From assembly GCF_024139115.2 (NCBI RefSeq), contig NC_085139.1:140622097-140686096 (forward strand): 64,000 nt of DNA. The letters run 5' to 3'. Below are positions 26,701-35,559 of this stretch, in pieces; the stretch's first letter is position 1, and the number at the start of each line of letters is the position of its first letter. The notes under the pieces were generated by a model, which was not told the origin of the DNA, searched no databases, and saw only the letters and a program-made list of their open reading frames with translations. This stretch comes from Armigeres subalbatus. Lineage: Eukaryota; Arthropoda; Insecta; Diptera; Culicidae. Both the position numbers and the translations under genes were made by a program.

Positions 26701-27874
26701 AAACGCAGTGGTGTTATAATTATTTCCGGGGGTGTAGTTAAATATAACTCTTGAAACATTTATATAGGGGGAATGACGGCTTTGGCAGGTTTTGTTCTAT
26801 TATTGGCAGGGGGTTTTTTTATGACTGACTAGGTTCAAATTTGGCCTAAACATTCTTTGCATATCAAAGAATATTGTGGCCAATTTTCATAAAATTTGGT
26901 CGACAAATGACATAGAACAAAACCTGCCAAAGTCGTCTTTCCCCCTATTCTAAATGATATAAAGTTCATTGTTTTATTATTGTACCAGCCATCAAAATAA
27001 TTCCACATTAGCGATTCTATGCAAGACTCAACAAGGCTTAACCTCATCGTATCTCCGACATGCCATGGTAGCTTGTTATATGTGGCATCCCGGAAGCTTT
27101 CCAAACAGCAAACGTACATCGCTGACCACGACCAGCCCCTTTTCTGCTGGGCTATTTCCAATGCACTAATTCCCATCTGATTTGCAGCTTCCGCTTTGGG
27201 CCATCACGTAACCGACCACCATCGTACGCCAATCATCTCGTTTGGCACAGCGTCGGCCGAGATTTCACTTCCGCCACGGACACCTGTTGACAACGCATGC
27301 CTGGTGTTGATTCTCGATGGTCATAAATTTTGGCTGAAATTAATCTCGGATTCGAGGTAAGCATCATAAATTAGTGCGGTGGAGAGCGAGATGGGATGAA
27401 AATGTCTCCTCCTAAGGGATGCAACTGATAGTTGAGGTGTGATTAGGCGTGTTTGATTTATGCGACAATTACAGTTTCCATGGCTTGTAACACTCACTTG
27501 CCGATGTCCATTCGCTCCTTACAGCTCCATTGGGGACATCTTCATATCTGCATTGCTCCAGGGATGCGAATCGGACTGTCAGAATTATGCGTTAGAGGTG
27601 GTGATACGGAAAGCTGGCCTTCATCAGATATTGGGGAAGGAGTTGATTTCACGCTCGGAAATCCACTCGATGGAAACTAAATCATGGAATGTGAGTATAT
27701 GCGCTGATTGGCTATTTTTGTGTCACACTTCAGCAAACGTTCTACGTCAATTTCCAGGATATCAGCAATACAAGAGGCGGAGTGTTTTACTCCAGCGAAT
27801 GTCTTAAATCAACGTTCGATGCGGAAACGGAAATCTTGCTGAAGGCAAGCATTAAACGGCTGTCTGAACTTTAA
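5556..27874 (+). CDS. Gene A: PDZ-RING-SINA-like E3 ubiquitin ligase (7 coding exons, 529 aa)
   Basis: Joined exons 5556-5756, 11998-12066, 18746-19380, 19449-19681, 27188-27356, 27525-27690 and 27758-27874 give 1590 nt. Domains in order: PDZ (about 45-120; GFHLSR loop and GLKAGDCVLE helix region); C3HC4 RING of SIAH type (C158, C161, C172, H176, C179, C182, C189, C192); a Ser/Asn-rich linker; a Cys/His zinc-finger segment (C367, C368, C370, C374, H385, H390); and a SINA/TRAF-like domain to the C-terminus. By analogy with SIAH, the RING should recruit an E2 and the C-terminal domain bind substrate, while the PDZ domain would dock a partner's C-terminus. The protein aligns throughout with gene B, 28 kb downstream. 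Boundaries are hand-built but all are GT/AG with matching phase. Introns 1, 2 and 4 exceed 6 kb and are full of repeats. Confidence 0.88.
6143..8703 (-). pseudogene. LINE ORF2: endonuclease and reverse transcriptase (frameshifted)
   Basis: The endonuclease (from ATG at 8703) shows NWNARSLKGKEDEL, ITETYLK, VIGDFNAKH and DSDHLPV, the APE-type catalytic set. Reverse transcriptase (about 7382-6423) shows SSYRPISLLSS, GFRHGHSTTHQLLR, LLDIEKAFDSVW, VPQGSILGP and the catalytic box LFADDTG. Breaks occur near 7860, 7620, 7370 and 6400, so no single protein is made. The downstream piece 6325-6143 is the C-terminal tail (PTMLYAVPIW). Confidence 0.85.
8669..10208 (-). pseudogene. LINE ORF1: gag-like protein with zinc knuckles (frameshifted)
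   Basis: Three consecutive frames (10208-9720, 9696-9436, 9406-8669) together form an ORF1: a basic Lys/Ser-rich N-terminus, a middle domain, and a C-terminal part with knuckles CRKCQKWGHGTKHC and CMICGGTSHAKDAC plus a third CANC half-motif. It would coat element RNA. It overlaps the start of the endonuclease ORF by about 35 nt, the usual arrangement. Two frameshifts disable it. Confidence 0.8.
10358..11997. other. Rest of intron 1, nothing recognised
   Basis: AT-rich intronic sequence. Short frames such as 10569-10907 show no domain and no splice context. Confidence 0.4.
11998..12066 (+). CDS. Gene A exon 2 (PDZ core)
   Basis: Acceptor CAATAG and donor GTAAGA bound 23 codons ending GLKAGDCVLE, aligning with GVRVGDCVLE of gene B. 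Phase 0 on both sides. Gene B has no intron at the left boundary. Confidence 0.88.
12372..12428 (+). mobile_element. Fragment of a Feilai-like SINE 3' end
   Basis: GCGAGACGGCAGTGTCCCAG and GGGGGATGTAAGGTCAG match the SINE 3' body with substitutions. No tail or duplication is visible. Confidence 0.45.
12429..13022. other. Intron 2 segment, nothing recognised
   Basis: AT-rich, with no motif or repeat that could be named. Confidence 0.35.
13023..13253. mobile_element. MITE/foldback with 52-bp inverted repeats
   Basis: The left arm 13023-13074 begins ACATATCGGCACCAACATTT and the right arm 13202-13253 is its reverse complement, with no mismatch over 52 bp. Pairing resumes further in around GCTGGTGGGCT after an 11-bp offset. 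No target duplication was evident, so the true ends may extend differently. High arm identity suggests a young or gene-converted element. Confidence 0.8.
13421..13582. mobile_element. Near-palindromic foldback element
   Basis: Arms 13421-13496 and 13507-13582 pair with about 6 mismatches in 76 and only a 10-bp loop. Each arm carries AACCAACTAAGCTACGA, resembling the D-arm of a tRNA gene, and the outer side (ACAAACTCACGACCC) resembles a T-arm. A related palindrome lies at 15495-15772. Confidence 0.7.
13583..14624. other. Intron 2 segment, nothing recognised
   Basis: No supported gene or repeat boundary. Contains the short (ATGCTC)n run CATGCTCATGCTCATGCTCA near 13838. Confidence 0.35.
14625..14825 (+). 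mobile_element. Feilai: 5'-truncated Feilai-like SINE
   Basis: Starts at TTTCCGGATTGGAAATTGTG and runs to GGGGATGTAATGCCAATAAG and a short GAA tail. The tRNA-like head is missing, which is typical of incomplete reverse transcription. Confidence 0.8.
14826..15010. repeat. Degenerate 12-bp minisatellite (GGAATTTC type)
   Basis: Repeated words such as GGAAGAATTT and GGAATTTCT follow the SINE tail. The same kind of word array occurs near 15360-15440, 15800-15950 and, on a large scale, at 47880-50860. Confidence 0.5.
15495..15772. mobile_element. Large palindromic foldback element
   Basis: The left arm begins TATGCATATGCACAACATGT and the right arm ends with its reverse complement. Arms of about 120-130 bp pair across a centre near 15635 and include CCACCCCTTCGGTGGGC and CAGTACGCTAGACAGGTGC. 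As in the palindrome at 13421-13582, the inner region has a tRNA-like CTAAGCTGC segment and a shared GACGGAGGTC centre. Confidence 0.75.
15953..16200 (-). repeat. Short array of the 52-bp repeat, minus strand
   Basis: Four to five diverged units, e.g. TTTAAAGAAGGATTCACA and GGGCAAACACA, are the reverse complement of the unit in the long array at 51255-52800. Confidence 0.55.
16867..16989. mobile_element. Small MITE with about 41-bp inverted repeats
   Basis: Arms 16878-16918 and 16940-16980 (GCCAAATGTTGAACGGC ends) pair with about 4 mismatches around a 21-bp loop. The outermost bases TAGGG...CCCTA suggest a TA-flanked element. Confidence 0.7.
17010..17605. repeat. AT-rich word array (GATTAATGATTA)
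   Basis: Dozens of imperfect copies of ATGATTAATGATTA, ATGAATAATGATTA and their reverse complements, without a fixed period. It looks like a degenerate satellite. Confidence 0.65.
17606..18745. other. End of intron 2, nothing recognised
   Basis: AT-rich. Only the acceptor tract TTTTTTTTCTCAATTTTAG before exon 3 is functional as far as can be seen. Confidence 0.4.
18746..19380 (+). CDS. Gene A exon 3 (end of PDZ, RING, linker)
   Basis: Starts VNNEDVLGMRI, completing the PDZ domain, then carries the RING beginning LECPVC and ending CAICRE, followed by a His/Ser-rich linker. The exon ends in phase 2 at donor GTAATT. Reading through would stop at the TAA formed across the donor, so a retained intron would give a PDZ-RING protein without the SINA part. 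Confidence 0.88.
19449..19681 (+). CDS. Gene A exon 4 (linker and zinc-finger cysteines)
   Basis: Acceptor TTCTTTCAG and donor GTAAGA. The 5' phase 2 matches exon 3, and the exon ends in phase 1 just after YCCPCGEYCNDKIN, which aligns with FCCPSGQPCDKMKN of gene B. Confidence 0.85.
19934..19975 (+). mobile_element. Fragment of the TACCGCCAT MITE family
   Basis: TACCGCCATTGGGG and ACAATGGGTC match the terminus of the copy at 40326. Confidence 0.4.
20262..22526. repeat. 11-bp CCAATCCAAA(T/C) minisatellite, block 1
   Basis: About 2.3 kb of an 11-bp unit in two forms, CCAATCCAAAT and CCAATCCAAAC, with occasional 6-bp deletions (CCAACCAAAC). T-form units fill both edges (20262 to about 20465 and about 22290 to 22526) and the C form fills the centre. 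The unit contains no stop codon in any of the six frames. That is why very long frames (NPIQIQSKS or WIWIGFGLD repeats) appear on both strands, and these are not genes. It lies in intron 4 of gene A. Confidence 0.95.
22529..23646. mobile_element. 1.1-kb TA-flanked inverted-repeat element splitting the array
   Basis: Left end GGGTAAATGATGTATCTTGG and right end, reverse-complemented, GGGTAAATGATATATTTTGG form terminal inverted repeats of about 23 bp, with flanking TA at 22527-22528 and 23647-23648. Removing it leaves CCATATCC, a variant unit seen elsewhere in the arrays. Internal frames (22855-23115, 23251-23493) show no transposase motif I recognise, so it is probably a non-autonomous or decayed Tc1/mariner-like element. 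Confidence 0.75.
23649..26632. repeat. 11-bp CCAATCCAAA(T/C) minisatellite, block 2
   Basis: Continues block 1 after the inserted element: T-form units to about 23790, C form to about 25380, then a more degenerate T-rich zone with a second C-rich patch (about 25740-26210) and Phe/Asp-coding variants (CCGATCC, CCAATTC). The distal end is the most diverged part. Confidence 0.95.
26767..26945. mobile_element. MITE with GGGGGAATGACGGC ends, TA-flanked
   Basis: The left arm 26767-26798 (GGGGGAATGACGGCTTTGGC) and the right arm 26914-26945 pair with 2 mismatches in 32. TA dinucleotides flank both ends. A partial relative lies at 42490-42639. Confidence 0.8.
26948..27187. other. End of intron 4
   Basis: Non-repetitive sequence ending in acceptor TGATTTGCAG. 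No other feature. Confidence 0.4.
27188..27356 (+). CDS. Gene A exon 5 (zinc-finger histidines, SINA-like start)
   Basis: Acceptor TTTGCAG and donor GTAAGC. Phase 1 in and phase 2 out. Encodes LGHHVTDHHRTPIISF and then NACLVLILDGHKFWLKLI, aligning with HLQKSHQTSVMQYY and ESCVTCIVLV of gene B. The preceding intron is 7.5 kb, so an exon-only search could miss the link to exon 4. Confidence 0.82.
27525..27690 (+). CDS. Gene A exon 6 (SINA/TRAF-like)
   Basis: Acceptor CTTACAG and donor GTGAGT. Phase 2 in, phase 0 out. It reads SIGDIFISALLQGCESDCQN and on to SWN, the middle of the C-terminal beta-sandwich, matching the region of FRCIQASNQALYW in gene B. Confidence 0.82.
27758..27874 (+). CDS. Gene A exon 7 (C-terminus)
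   Basis: Acceptor TTTCCAG and a phase 0 start (DISNTRGGVFYSSECLK). Ends ...KRLSEL with TAA at 27872-27874. The Cys of SSECL aligns with the Cys of LRQNCK in gene B. Confidence 0.82.
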   Translation, partial: DISNTRGGVFYSSECLKSTFDAETEILLKASIKRLSEL

Positions 27875-28029
27875 TTGATTAGCGATAATCGGATTGTAGC
27901 ATGTAATCAAATTGTACATATCAAATGGAAAATTGGGTAATAAGGAAAAATGTATCTAAAATGTAAAATTTAAAGAATTATAAAAGAAATATAGTTATGT
28001 TATCCACAATCCACAGATTAAAAAATAAA
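27875..28029 (+). terminator. Gene A 3' UTR with poly(A) signal
   Basis: AATAAA at 28024-28029, 150 bp after the stop codon, is the first canonical signal downstream. Confidence 0.4.
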
Positions 28030-28991
28030 ATTTGGATTTTGAGAATGTCAAAAACATAGAATGTAGATGAATGTTAAATGATGGAACTTGTGCGAGTGAC
28101 AGAAAAACAGAAGGACACAAATTTTACGCGTTATTTTAGCAAAAAGCAAAGCCGAATAGAAATATAATTTGAAAAACCCGGATCCTTGGATTGCAATCGT
28201 TACGTAGTACTCGTTTAGCTAAACTAACTGACAGTTCGTTTGACTACTCTTGCCTTTGCCTAAGCTCGTCTATGGAATCTATAGTGTCTATTCATCTTTG
28301 TTGTTTCATTTCTAAACATATTCATAGTAGGCTCTGAACTGTCAATTTCCGAATGAATGTCAGTGAGTAAGTATTTAATTAGATTTCTAAAACTAATAAA
28401 ATAATGTAAAACTGAGCACGTATTTGATGATTACCCACATAGGTATGATCCCAAAGTCCAATTGAGAGCCACTTTTGAACATGAACATTAGCATGAGCAA
28501 GATCACGATTGACTGCCCACGGTTGCTACTCCGTTATTGCCAGGTCAGCTGTAGTTACACAGAGAACCAACAGATAAAGATTAGGACTAACATAATCTTC
28601 AATGTGTAAGAACTGGTGACCCAAAATAAGCAATACCAGCGCCGGCCGTGTCCGAATGCAGGTCAATTGAGGAATTGGTAGGAAAATGTTGACGTGATAC
28701 TCGCTTTGGTAGAAGCCGACGAGTCATCTTCACTTCCACGAGAAATCACTGGGATGTTGAATATATGGTGTAGGGAGTGTGGCAGGGTTCGTTTTGGTAA
28801 ACGGTCTGCCGTGTATAGTGTTTAGTTTGATTTAAAACAAAAATAATCGAAAAACGCTAAATATTTTAACTATCGACCGCACTACACAACTGGATGCGAA
28901 CTAAATTTTTCACTTTTTGATTAACTTACTCACCCGCACAAAGCAGAACAAAATTTCGGAGACCGGACGATCATTTTGTTTTCCGCACAAA
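28030..28991. other. Intergenic, nothing recognised
   Basis: No supported frame or repeat between gene A and the RNase-H LINE. Confidence 0.35.
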
Positions 28992-29363
28992 GCAAAATTA
29001 ATTAATTATCATTCCGTGCCGATAGTTCGAACGAGCCAGACGTGTGTGCTGTGTCTCATCGCGGATTGTGTTCGGTAGTGAAAAGGCTATTGTGTTGTGC
29101 TCCTACCTACGGATCCAAGGCGATCACTGTCGGCGAGTGAAGTAGCTGCTTCTGGCGACGCCAGTGAAGCAGGCTATTGTTACTGCTGCTACCTACAGCA
29201 GCAGGGGCAGATAAGTGGCAAAACTTTTTATTGTTCTCCTTCTGTTTGATACAGAGTGGGACTGCTTAGAATTAATCAAATTAGTTTTTTAAGTTTTTTT
29301 CTAATTTGCTATTAGTTTTAAGTTAGTATAAGCAAAATTATCCTTCCACCTTGCGGGGTGAGA

Positions 29364-30503
29364 ATGGAGGCGGAGACTGGAGAAGGCAGTGTGCCTGCTA
29401 AAGATGGAGGGCGCACTCGATTGTACCATGCGGCTTCGCCTGGGCCTTGGGTTGTTTACTTTCGGCAGAAAGTAAAAAGCCTAGATTTTCTTGGCATTAA
29501 ACGAGATTTGACGCGTCGTTTTCCGAAGCTTGATTTTAGCCAGATCAACAGGAACAAACTACGCATCACCGCACCTACATACCAGGTGGCGAATGAAATT
29601 GCTGGCGACAGGGCGTACAATGTTGAATATATGGTTTATGTCCCCTCGCGGGAGGTCGAAATCAAAGGTGTGATCAACGCAGCGAGTCTGACTTGCAAGG
29701 ATGTACTTGCGGAAAAAGGCCGCTTAAAGAATGCAATGGAGTCTACCGTGGATAATCTGGATTCCAATGAATTGCATTCAGCAGCCATGATAGATGGCAA
29801 AAAGGTATATTCTAAGTCAGGCTCGCTCCGGGTGACATTCGCCGGTTCGATGCTCCCAAAATATGTTGATATTGAAAACATGCTATTTCCGGTGCGTCTT
29901 TTTGTGCCAAGGGTATTTAATTGTACCAACTGCAAACAACTTGGTCACACTGCCGAGTTTTGTGACAACAAACCACGTTGTGGCAAATGCTCAGAAAGAC
30001 ATCGGGAGGAGTTCTGCCAGCAACAAGCAACAAAATGTGCTTATTGTGGTTTGAACCTCCCCATGGTTTGCAAGAATGCCCGGTGTACAAAAGCGCACCA
30101 AAAAGTGAAGCGCTCGTTAGTACAGCGCTCCAAGCAGTCGTATGCGGAAATGGTTAAGTCGCAAGACACATCCGCCACAGCCACTGCATCGACTGCTATT
30201 TCAGCCACCGTTCGTGTAAGTGATTATTATGATTCCATCTCCATTGATGAATTGGACTCTGACGCAGCCGATATGGATGATCCTGCGGAGGTACACGTGC
30301 CCGAAAAGAGGAAGCAACCGTCTTCCCCGGGATCGCGCCGCAAGAGAACAAAAATCATCCATAAAAGCTTGGCAAAATCTGAAGGTAATGGGGGTTTATT
30401 TAAAATCCCGAAGCAACCTGTTCCTACTGCTTCTTTTGATCCTAGTTGCAGTAAGACATTCCGCCATTGCCAAAATCCGATGTTTCGAAAAACATCCGGC
30501 TAG
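29364..30503 (+). CDS. LINE ORF1 (gag-like, intact, 379 aa)
   Basis: Starts at ATG 29364 and is open to TAG at 30501-30503. The N-terminal half has an RRM-like fold signature region (LRITAPTYQVANEIAGD). The centre carries zinc knuckles CTNCKQLGHTAEFC, CGKCSERHREEFC and a third, looser CAYCGLNLPMVC. The C-terminal part is acidic, then basic (KRKQPSSPGSRRKR), suggesting nuclear targeting. It would bind element RNA. It overlaps the ORF2 frame upstream of the endonuclease. It is intact although ORF2 is broken. Confidence 0.8.
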   Translation: MEAETGEGSVPAKDGGRTRLYHAASPGPWVVYFRQKVKSLDFLGIKRDLTRRFPKLDFSQINRNKLRITAPTYQVANEIAGDRAYNVEYMVYVPSREVEIKGVINAASLTCKDVLAEKGRLKNAMESTVDNLDSNELHSAAMIDGKKVYSKSGSLRVTFAGSMLPKYVDIENMLFPVRLFVPRVFNCTNCKQLGHTAEFCDNKPRCGKCSERHREEFCQQQATKCAYCGLNLPMVCKNARCTKAHQKVKRSLVQRSKQSYAEMVKSQDTSATATASTAISATVRVSDYYDSISIDELDSDAADMDDPAEVHVPEKRKQPSSPGSRRKRTKIIHKSLAKSEGNGGLFKIPKQPVPTASFDPSCSKTFRHCQNPMFRKTSG

Positions 30504-30718
30504 GAGAATCAACGAAAGAAAAAGTAATTCGCACTTCTAGTAAAAGTATTCCGTCCAAGCGAGGATTGATCTCCTTTAAGGACCTTGTGGACCGTTTTTT
30601 GAATTTATTTAATATTCCGAATTCATTGAGGCCTATCATTGACCTTTTTATACCAACAGTGGAAAGTTATCTGAAGCAATTGACTGTTTCATGGCCCCTT
30701 CTTGCAGGAATTGTATCG

Positions 30719-31558
30719 ATGGATAATACGGCCAATACCCAAGATACAATCACTGTGCTGCAGTGGAACTGTCATAGTCTGAAAAATAAATTAGACGTGT
30801 TCAAGTTTTTGATTCGCAATTCCGATTGCGATGTATTTGCACTCTGTGAAACATGGCTTTCTTCCGAAGATGATATCAACTTCCACGATTTTAATATTAT
30901 TCGCCAAGATCGGAATGATCATTATGGTGGCGTTCTTTTGGGGATCAAAAAATGCTACTCCTTCTACAGAATTCCCATTCCGACTGTTCCCGGCTTAGAA
31001 ATCGTCGCATGCCAAGTAAATGTGAAGAATAAAGATCTTTGCATAGCTTCAGTGTACATTCCTCCAAATGCCTCTATTAATCGTCGACATTTTTGGAGCG
31101 CAGTCTCCCTCCTATCATCTCCAGTATTGATATTGGGTGATATGAACGCACATGGTATTGGATGGGGCGAAACGTATGACGATTATAGAGCGCCTATTTT
31201 CTATGATTTGTGTGACGATTTCAATTTGAATATTTTGAACACTGGTGAAGTAACTCGAATAGGACCAAATGGTCAACAAAGCCGTATTGATCTGTCTTTA
31301 TGTTCAAATGCACTATCATTAGATTGCACGTGGAAGGTAATTCAAGATCCCCATGGTAGTGACCATATGCCGATAGTCACCACAATTAAGAGTGGCTATC
31401 AACAATCTGAGCCAGTTAATGTTCCTTTCGATCTCACGAAGAACATTGACTGGCAAAAATTTGCATCGGCGGTAAAAATTGGTATTGAATCAACTGATAC
31501 TCTTCCACCTTTGGATGAATATCGATTCCTTACTGAGTTGATTCAAAAAGCGCACTAG
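30719..31558 (+). pseudogene. LINE ORF2 endonuclease part (frame lost at 31558)
   Basis: From ATG 30719 it reads the APE endonuclease: LQWNCHSLKNKLD, LCETWLSSED, LILGDMNAHGIGW and GSDHMPIVTT, so the catalytic residues are present. The frame also extends upstream to 30467 without a stop. It is terminated at 31556-31558 by a frameshift; coding continues in other frames to 31803 with two more shifts, before the reverse transcriptase frame. Confidence 0.82.
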
Positions 31559-31803
31559 AAGCTCAGAAACGACGCGTTCCAAGTACATCTGTCATAAGAA
31601 GACCAGCCACTCCTGGATGGGATGATGAATGTACTAAGTTGTATTCTGAGAAATCTGATGCCTTCAAGGCCTTCCGTAAACACGGAAGGTCAGAGCTTTT
31701 GAAGAGTATTTGAGGCTCGAAAGAAAACTCAAAAAATCTTCTCAAGGCAAATAAACGTAGCTACTGGCGACGTTTTGTCGAGGGACTATCACGAGAAACC
31801 TCA

Positions 31804-34347
31804 ATGACAACACTTTGGAAAACGGCTCGCAACATGCGGAACCGCATTTCCACCAATGAGAGTGAAGAATACTCCAATCGATGGATATTCAACTTCGCAA
31901 AAAAGGTCTGCCCAGATTCCGTACCAGCAGAACCGCTATTTCGAGAATCAGTCACTGATCCCGGTTCTTTGGGTAGACCATTCACAATGCTGGAACTTTC
32001 TACGTCTCTTCTTTCATCGAATAACTCTGCTCCGGGATGCGATAACATCAAATTCAATCTTCTTAAAAACCTCCCAGATATCGCAAAAAGACGATTACTT
32101 GACCTGTACAACTGTTTCATGGAGTACAACATTGTGCCACCTGAATGGCGACAGGTCAAAGTAATAGCTATTCAAAAGCCTGGGAAACCAGCGTCTAATC
32201 ACAATTCATACCGACCGATTGCCATGCTATCATGCATGAGAAAGTTATTAGAGAAAATGATCCTTTCAAGAGTCGACCATTGGGTCGAAGAAAATGCATT
32301 GCTTTCAAATACTCAGTTTGGTTTTCGAAAAGGTAAAGGAACAAATGATTGTCTAGCGTTGCTCTCTTCAGATATTCAGCTGGCCTTTGCGCACAAGGAG
32401 CAATTGGCTTCAGTATTCTTGGATATTAAGGGCGCTTTTGATTCAGTTTCCATAGAAGTACTGTCAGACAATCTGCACAGTAGTGGATTACCCGTTATTT
32501 TGAACAATTTCTTGTATAATTTGTTGTCAGAAAAACAAATGAACTTCACACTCGGCACTCTGACAACTTCCAGAAATAGCTACATGGGCCTTCCCCAAGG
32601 ATCATGTTTAAGTCCCTTGCTTTATAATTTCTATGTTAAAGATATTGACAATTGTTTGGAAGGACAATGCACGCTCAGACAACTTGCAGATGATGCCGTG
32701 GTCTCTCTAAGAGGTCCATGTGCAGCTGTCTTGCAAGGACCATTGCAAAGTACCCTGGATAATCTGACTGTTTGGGCCAGACATCTAGGGATCGAGTTTT
32801 CACCGCAAAAAACTCAGTTGGTTGTGTTTACTAGGAAGCGGTACCCAGCTCAACTGAAACTAAAACTGTTGAATGATGACATCAACCAATCTTTATCTTC
32901 TAAATACCTTGGGGTCGTGTTTGATTCTAAATGTACTTGGAAACTCCATTTTGAGTATTTGATACAAAAATGCCGGAAAAGGATCCATTTTCTACGTTCT
33001 ATTTCCGGAACCTGGTGGGGTGCTCACCCGGAAGACCTTATCAAACTCTATAGAACGACTATTCTCTCTGTTTTAGAGTATGGCTCTTTCTGCTTCCTCT
33101 TAGCAGCTGATTGCCACCTGATCAAATTGGAACGAATTCAGTATCGTTGTTTGCGTATTGCCCTTGGCTGCATGCATTCAACGCATAACATGAGCCTGGA
33201 GGTGCTTGCTGGAGTCACTCCATTAAAGCACCGTTACTGGGAGCTCTCACTTAGAATACTCGTCAAATGTGGAACAAGTAACACACTTGTTCTAGATAAC
33301 TTCGATAATATGCTTGAACTAACTTGTCGTTCAAGATTCCTTAGAGTCTATCTCAACTACATTTCTTCAGATCTTTGTCTTCCGTGTTATAATCCACCTC
33401 GAGTTCACTTCACCAACGACAGTTCCTCAATTGAATACGATCTGTCCATGAAACATGCTATTCAAGGAATACCAGATCATCTTCGAAATATTTCGAAATA
33501 TTTCACTGATGGTTCTCGCATTAACGGATCCACTGGCTTCGGTGTTTTCAATGTAACTTCAACCACCTTCCGAAAACTTCAGGAACCGTGTTCGGTTTAT
33601 GTTGCTGAGCTGGCAGCAATTAACTTCGCTTTGGGGATAATTTCCAATCAGCCCGTAGACCATTATTTCATCTTCTCGGATAGTCTTAGTTCTATCGAGG
33701 CACTCCGGTCGATGAAACCTGTTAAGCACGCATCTTACTTTCTTACAAACATAAGAGAGCAGATGCGTGTTTTGGTCGAAAGATCATTCAAGATTACCTT
33801 TGTTTGGGTCCCATCTCACTGCTCAATCTACGGCAATGAGAAGGCAGACTCGCTGGCAAAGGTGGGCGCACAGGAAGGTGAGGTTTATGATAGACAATAC
33901 TCGAGCAACGAGTTTTTCCCATTAGTCCGTCAGAGTACTCTTCAAAGTTGGCAAAGGAATTGGACACACAATGAACTCGGACGGTGGCTATTTTCCATAG
34001 TTCCAAAAGTTTCTGGGCGAGCGTGGTTCAGAGGTGATGACTTAAGTCGAGGCTTCATTCGCGTGATGTCGAGACTTATGTCCAATCACTATTCACTAAA
34101 CGCACATCTGTACAGAATAAACCTTGTCGATAGCAACTTATGTAGGTGCGGAGCCGATTATGATGACATCGATCACGTAGTTTGGTCCTGCTCGGAAAAT
34201 GACGCCTCCAGAGAGCAACTATTGGATACCCTTGTGGCCCGAGGTAAACAACCCTTCAGGGAAGTTCGCGGTGTTTTGGGAGATCGTGATGTTGTCTATA
34301 TGCAGGCCATTTATAGTTTTCTTTGTGCTTCTGACATAAAAATCTAA
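31804..34347 (+). pseudogene. LINE ORF2 reverse transcriptase and RNase H part (long open frame)
   Basis: An open frame of about 847 codons. RT motifs: SYRPIAMLSCMRKLLEKMI, FGFRKGKGTNDC, VFLDIKGAFDSVS, GLPQGSCLSPLLY and catalytic QLADDAVVSL. RNase H motifs: YFTDGSRI, VYVAELAAINFALG, FSDSLSSIEAL and WVPSHCSIYGNEKADSLA, giving the D-E-D and His set. The tail has a Cys/His motif (LCRCGADYDDIDHVVWSC). Enzymatic residues look intact, but the frameshifts at 31556-31803 separate it from the endonuclease, so this copy cannot make full ORF2. Confidence 0.85.
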
Positions 34348-34736
34348 CATTTTGTTTTTTTTTCTTTCTTTAAAGTTTTTTTTTTGTTCCGTCTCTGCCT
34401 TTTTGTTCCATAGAGCTCCATAGCTCTTGCCATCCGGAAGATGCTCCCAGTCGAACCATTCCTCGAGCACGACGACACGCCACACCGTCACTGACGCCAA
34501 ATGCCCGGATGAGAAGCTGAAATTTCCTGATCCCAAATCCTAAGCCCCGTCCATCCTTAAACATTGTAAACTACCCTCGAGTCACCACGAGTACGCTGGC
34601 TTCTACCCCCCTCTTACTAACCGTATAATAAAATGATATTGATTGTATATATCACAAAGAACAATGGCTCCGTAAAGTGTTATACACGCCTGAGCCTACC
34701 AAATAAACGAAATTGGAAAAAAAAAAGCAAAATTAA

Positions 34737-35222
34737 ATTTCGACGACCGGCCGATTGCTCTGCTTACTGGAGAAACACGACTCCCAATTGAGAGGCACTT
34801 TTATCGCCAAGCTACAGTATAATTAAGGTCAATCTTTTCTTGTCTAGGTTTTGACATCACCCAACGGGACGGACGATGTGAAACGCTGACCATAGTATCC
34901 GAGTCCTAGAAGGAGATCTGCCGTAATGATGCCAGTGCTCAGCAATCCAAGCGAAAATCGTGTTGGGTAGCATGTTCGCTAAGAATTCCGTAGTTGCTTT
35001 GACCGAGAAGATGCTGTACATACAAGTAGCTGTCTGAGATAGTGATGGTTCTAGTGACCACAATGCCGACTGTTCTGCTTGAAACCGACCCAACCGTAAA
35101 TCGGTGCTCGTGGTTTTGGATATTTCAGTGAAGAAGCTCGGCCACCGACCTTTTGAAAGTCACGGAATTGTCACCCCTGCGGAAGTTGCAAGCTGTGGAG
35201 TGTGGAGCTATTTATAATTGCT
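34737..35222. other. Intergenic, nothing recognised
   Basis: No supported frame or repeat. Confidence 0.3.
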
Positions 35223-35236
35223 GATTAGGAGTGGAG

Positions 35237-35525
35237 GGCCCTCCTTAGCCGTGCGGTAAGACGCGAGGCTACAAAGCAAGACCATGCTGAGGGTGTCTGG
35301 GTTCGATTCCCGGTGCCGGTCTAGACAATTTTCGGATTGGAAATTGTCTCGACTTCCCTGGGCATAAAAGTATCATCGTGTTAGCCTCATGATATACGAA
35401 TGCAAAAATGGTAACTTGGCTTAGAAACCTTGCAGTTAATAACTGTGGAAATGCTTAATTAACACTAAGCTGCGAGGCGGCTCTGTCCCAGTGTGGGGAT
35501 GTAATGCCAATAAGAAGAAGAAGAA
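35237..35525 (+). mobile_element. Feilai: tRNA-derived SINE (Feilai-like), full length
   Basis: Complete head with B box GGTTCGATTCC, body and (GAA)n tail. A 14-bp duplication, GATTAGGAGTGGAG, lies at 35223-35236 and 35526-35539. The perfect duplication suggests a fairly recent insertion. Confidence 0.92.
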
Positions 35526-35559
35526 GATTAGGAGTGGAGCTAGTTGCTCCATGCGAGTA

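Larger units (their letters stand above)
29002..34726 (+). mobile_element. RNase-H-bearing non-LTR retrotransposon (I/Loa group), about 5.7 kb
   Basis: Near full length: 5' UTR, ORF1 with zinc knuckles, ORF2 with APE endonuclease, reverse transcriptase and RNase H, and a 3' UTR with AATAAA at 34702 and a short poly(A). A duplication of at least 10 bp, GCAAAATTAA, flanks it at 28992-29001 and 34727-34736. The RNase H places it in the I/Loa/R1 group; a MosquI- or Lian-like element would fit the mosquito context, but I cannot decide which. Confidence 0.85.

Noticed and set aside
34737..35100. A wider duplication around the RNase-H LINE (similar words near 28450 and 34782, and near 28945 and 34738)
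   Set aside because: Matches such as CAATTGAGAG and TTCGACGACCGG are short and not collinear enough to prove a duplication beyond the target site.
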